A DNA stretch of 15,873 bases. Source: Intrasporangium_A sp039812505. Lineage in GTDB: Bacteria; Actinomycetota; Actinomycetes; Actinomycetales; Dermatophilaceae. Where the stretch lies: contig NZ_JBDIAQ010000078.1 of assembly GCF_039812505.1 (NCBI RefSeq), forward strand, positions 1 through 15,873. Direction: 5' to 3'. Both the position numbers and the translations under genes were made by a program. The notes under the pieces are model-generated. The model had not been told where the DNA came from. It searched no databases and saw only the letters and a list, made by a program, of their open reading frames with translations. Positions 14,107 through 15,873 of this stretch are shown here, in pieces (position 1 is the stretch's first letter; every line of letters starts with the position of its first letter).

Positions 14107-14161
14107 GCCGCAGCGCCCGGCCTCGGCGGCCCGCCTGCCGCACCGGTGTCGTCGGGCCGCG

Positions 14162-14177
14162 GATAATCGGCGGTATG
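14162..14177 (+). promoter_or_regulatory. Leaderless promoter -10 (GATAAT) for the nucleotidyltransferase
   Basis: GATAAT at 14162-14167 is a near-consensus -10 box in very GC-rich DNA, and the ATG at 14175 follows after exactly 7 nt with no Shine-Dalgarno. This is the same geometry as at 2803-2816 and implies a leaderless transcript. No clear -35 box was found. Confidence 0.65.
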
Positions 14178-14843
14178 CCGCCCACCCCGCACCCGCCCGT
14201 GCGTGGCCTGGTGCTGGCGGCCGGGGCGGGGCGGCGGATGGGTGGCCCCAAGGCGCTGCTCCCGACGCCGACCGGTGCCACCCTGGTCGAGGCCGCCGTC
14301 CGGGTGCTGGTCGACGGCGGCTGCGCCGGAGCCACGGTCGTCGTCGGCGCCGCGGCAGCCGACGTGCGGCGCGTCCTGGCAGCGCTGTCCGAGCGGTTCG
14401 GCCTCGACGTCGACGTCGTGGAATGTCCCGAATGGGCCGAGGGGATGGGGGCGTCCCTTCGGGCCGGTCTGCGGGGTGTCCGCGACCGGGCCGACCTCGC
14501 CGGCGTCGAGGCGGTCCTGGTGACCCTCGTCGACCTGCCCGACCTGACCCCTGCCGTCACCCGCCGCCTGCTGCTCCCCGCCGGCCGCGATCCCGGTGCC
14601 TGGCGCGCGGTGCTGCGGCGAGCGGCATACGGCGGCCGGCCCGGGCACCCCGCGCTCGTCGGGCGGGACCTCTGGGAGGTGACGATCGCGGCGGCCGTCG
14701 GCGACCGGGGTGCGCGCGAGGTGTACCGCACCCGCCCGCACGAGCTGGTCGAGTGCGGCGACCTGGCGACCGGACGCGACGTCGACACGCGCGAGGAGGC
14801 CCGGGCCCGGGGTCTCCCTTCCCGAACGCGGGAATGTGGGTAA
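14175..14843 (+). CDS. MobA/MocA-like molybdenum cofactor nucleotidyltransferase
   Basis: This 222-aa cytoplasmic enzyme has the MobA-like NTP-transferase fold. It begins 'GLVLAAGAGRRMGGPKALLP' with the L-A-A-G-x-G-x-R-M-G loop and Lys26 for nucleotide binding. Asp120 in 'LVDLPDL' is the metal-binding D-x-P motif, and 'GGRPGHPAL' (153-161) is the G-x-P-G-H-P signature of the MocA/molybdopterin cytidylyltransferase branch. Such enzymes transfer CMP (or GMP) to the molybdenum cofactor, here probably for a xanthine- or CO-dehydrogenase-type enzyme. The stop TAA overlaps the ATG of the MoxR gene by one base, so they are coupled. Purely by sequence another sugar or alcohol nucleotidyl acceptor is possible, but the neighbour fits molybdenum hydroxylase maturation. 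Confidence 0.85.
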   Translation: MPPTPHPPVRGLVLAAGAGRRMGGPKALLPTPTGATLVEAAVRVLVDGGCAGATVVVGAAAADVRRVLAALSERFGLDVDVVECPEWAEGMGASLRAGLRGVRDRADLAGVEAVLVTLVDLPDLTPAVTRRLLLPAGRDPGAWRAVLRRAAYGGRPGHPALVGRDLWEVTIAAAVGDRGAREVYRTRPHELVECGDLATGRDVDTREEARARGLPSRTRECG

Positions 14844-15742
14844 TGCTCGGGAACATGGAGCAGGCCTTCACGAGCCCGCAGGACGTCACGGCGACGCTCG
14901 CGCGCACCGGCTACCTCGCCGACGAGGCGCTCGCGACGGTGACCTTCCTCGCGACCCGGCTCGCCCGACCGGTGCTGCTCGAGGGCGAGCCCGGCACGGG
15001 CAAGACGACTCTGGCCGAGTCGCTGGCAGAAGCGTTGGACCAGAAGCTGATCCGGCTGCAGTGCTACGAGGGGATCGAGGCGACGCAGGCGCTGTACGAC
15101 TGGGACTTCCCGCGCCAGATCCTGCACCTGCGCGCCGTCGAGGCCGTGGCCGGCGAGCGGCACCGGGACCCGACGGCACTCGAGGCCGAGCTGTTCGACG
15201 AGCGGTTCCTGCTGGCCCGGCCGGTGCTGCAGGCCGTCCGCGAGGCGCCGTGCGTCCTGCTCATCGACGAGATCGACCGGGCCGACGACGAGTTCGAGGC
15301 GTTCCTGCTCGAGGTGCTCTCGACCTGGCAGGTGACCATCCCCGAGGTGGGCACGATCACCGCGGAGCGGCCACCCCTGGTGGTGCTCACCTCCAACCGC
15401 ACCCGCGAGCTGCACGACGCGCTCAAGCGACGCTGCCTCTACCACTGGATCGAGCACCCGAGCCTGTCCCGCGAGCTGCAGATCGTCCGCGCCCGGCTGC
15501 CCGAGGTCGGCGAGGCCCTGGCCGAGCAGGTCGTGCGGCTCGTGCAGCGGCTGCGCGTCGAGGGCGACCTGATCAAGCCGCCCGGCGTCGCCGAGACCCT
15601 CGACTGGGCCCGCGCCCTGCAGGCCCTGGGCGCAAGCTCGCTCGACCCCAAAGTCGCGGCGGCCACCCTCGGTGCCGCGGTCAAGTACCGCGAGGACGGC
15701 GAGCGCGTGCGCGCCATGCTCGACCGGCTGCTGGCCGGGTGA
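14843..15742 (+). CDS. MoxR/CoxD-like AAA+ ATPase
   Basis: This 299-aa AAA+ ATPase has Walker A GEPGTGKT (48-55, Lys54), Walker B L-I-D142-E-I-D-R, sensor 1 'VVLTSNRTRELHDALKRRC', and a C-terminal helical lid ('IKPPGVAETLDWARAL'). The pattern 'TSNRTRELHDALKRRCLYHW' is that of MoxR ATPases. The N-terminus 'FTSPQDVTATLARTGYLAD' resembles CoxD, which works with the VWA protein CoxE to insert the sulfido-molybdenum/copper centre or to mature molybdenum hydroxylases. I chose ATG 14843 because it overlaps the upstream stop (TAATG). ATG 14855 (four codons later, 'MEQAFTSP') is also plausible and resembles the start of relatives. The gene ends at TGA 15742, followed closely by the next start. Confidence 0.88.
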   Translation: MLGNMEQAFTSPQDVTATLARTGYLADEALATVTFLATRLARPVLLEGEPGTGKTTLAESLAEALDQKLIRLQCYEGIEATQALYDWDFPRQILHLRAVEAVAGERHRDPTALEAELFDERFLLARPVLQAVREAPCVLLIDEIDRADDEFEAFLLEVLSTWQVTIPEVGTITAERPPLVVLTSNRTRELHDALKRRCLYHWIEHPSLSRELQIVRARLPEVGEALAEQVVRLVQRLRVEGDLIKPPGVAETLDWARALQALGASSLDPKVAAATLGAAVKYREDGERVRAMLDRLLAG

Positions 15743-15754
15743 GCCGAGGATCCC

Positions 15755-15873
15755 GTGGCCCCCGCCCCACCCGCCACCCCCGCCTCGCCGAACGGTCCGT
15801 TCGGGGTCGGACGGACCGGTCCACCGCCCGGTTCGGCCGCGAACGGACCGTTCGGGGAGGGGGGTTCGACGGG
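15755..15873 (+). CDS. Start of a further gene, possibly a CoxE-like VWA protein (partial)
   Basis: A GTG at 15755 with GAGG 5-8 nt upstream opens a frame that runs off the window end without a stop. The visible 39 codons are Pro/Ala/Gly-rich ('APAPPATPASPNGPFGVG') and contain the peptide N-G-P-F-G twice. Third positions are mostly G or C, unlike the competing frame from GTG 15739. MoxR genes of this kind are normally followed by a VWA-domain (CoxE) gene, so that is the likely product, but no VWA motif is within the window. This rests on position, not on seen sequence. Confidence 0.45.
   Translation, partial: MAPAPPATPASPNGPFGVGRTGPPPGSAANGPFGEGGST
15789..15854. repeat. Two copies of a 15-bp palindrome CGAACGGWCCGTTCG
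   Basis: CGAACGGTCCGTTCG (15789-15803) and CGAACGGACCGTTCG (15840-15854) are perfect inverted repeats around a central base and lie 51 bp apart, an exact multiple of three. Both are followed by GGG. They encode the N-G-P-F-G repeat of the partial gene at 15755, but the complete symmetry goes beyond what the peptide requires, so a DNA-binding site is possible. Confidence 0.6.

Noticed and set aside
15739..15873. Alternative frame from GTG 15739 overlapping the MoxR stop
   Set aside because: It gives an Arg-rich product with more A/T at third positions. The frame from GTG 15755 has better codon use and a GAGG ribosome binding site.
1..15873. CRISPR arrays, tRNA/rRNA genes, insertion sequences or att sites
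   Set aside because: No regularly spaced identical repeats, cloverleaf sequences, transposase motifs or terminal inverted repeats were seen on either strand.

Overview
This is a very GC-rich window (about 70% or more, with G or C at most third codon positions). It carries many start/stop overlaps, GTG starts, apparently leaderless promoters, a SARP/BTAD regulator and a NarL/DesR-type two-component system. Together these point to a high-GC actinobacterium (Actinomycetota); I cannot name the genus from sequence alone. No tRNA, rRNA, insertion sequence or CRISPR array was seen.

Layout. (1) 3-2760 (+): the end of an ABC-exporter ATPase, its ABC-2 permease, a DesK-like histidine kinase and a NarL/DesR-like response regulator, packed as one operon. 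(2) 2816-6999 (+): an ATP-grasp ligase, a peptidase S51/cyanophycinase-like protein with a Ser-Ala-Gly elbow, and two different alpha/beta-hydrolase esterases. The operon starts with an apparently leaderless promoter and looks like a small make-and-break pathway for an unknown amide/ester metabolite. (3) 7076-12263: the most unusual region, described below. (4) 12424-14106 (+): an orphan family-5 solute-binding lipoprotein. (5) 14175-15873 (+): a MobA/MocA-like nucleotidyltransferase, a MoxR/CoxD-like AAA+ ATPase and the first codons of a third gene, resembling the maturation genes of molybdenum hydroxylases (CO or xanthine dehydrogenase type).

The candidate new system (7076-12263) has five parts. 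A small SARP regulator is divergently transcribed. A ladder of six heptamers (ATCACGC-like) at exact 11-bp steps lies just upstream of two small peptide genes. The two peptides (63 and 68 aa) share an N-terminal LPS[KR][ED]TL motif, and each gene is followed by a strong hairpin. Next comes a large protein joining a PqqD/RRE-like N-terminus, an M50-type intramembrane zinc protease (HELGH ... LDG) and a ParA/MinD ATPase of the ESX-associated type. Last is a secreted protein with three tandem 33-34-residue repeats, each with a CxxC motif.

The key observation is that the C-terminal part of both peptides aligns without gaps to the repeat of the secreted protein (N-A-A-[T/C]-x-x-[S/C] ... Q), with Thr/Ser in the peptides where the secreted protein has its two Cys. 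The peptides and the secreted protein therefore look like related building blocks, processed or exported by the protease/ATPase and switched on by the SARP. No recognised RiPP-modifying enzyme (LanM, YcaO, radical SAM) is present, and I know of no named system with this layout.
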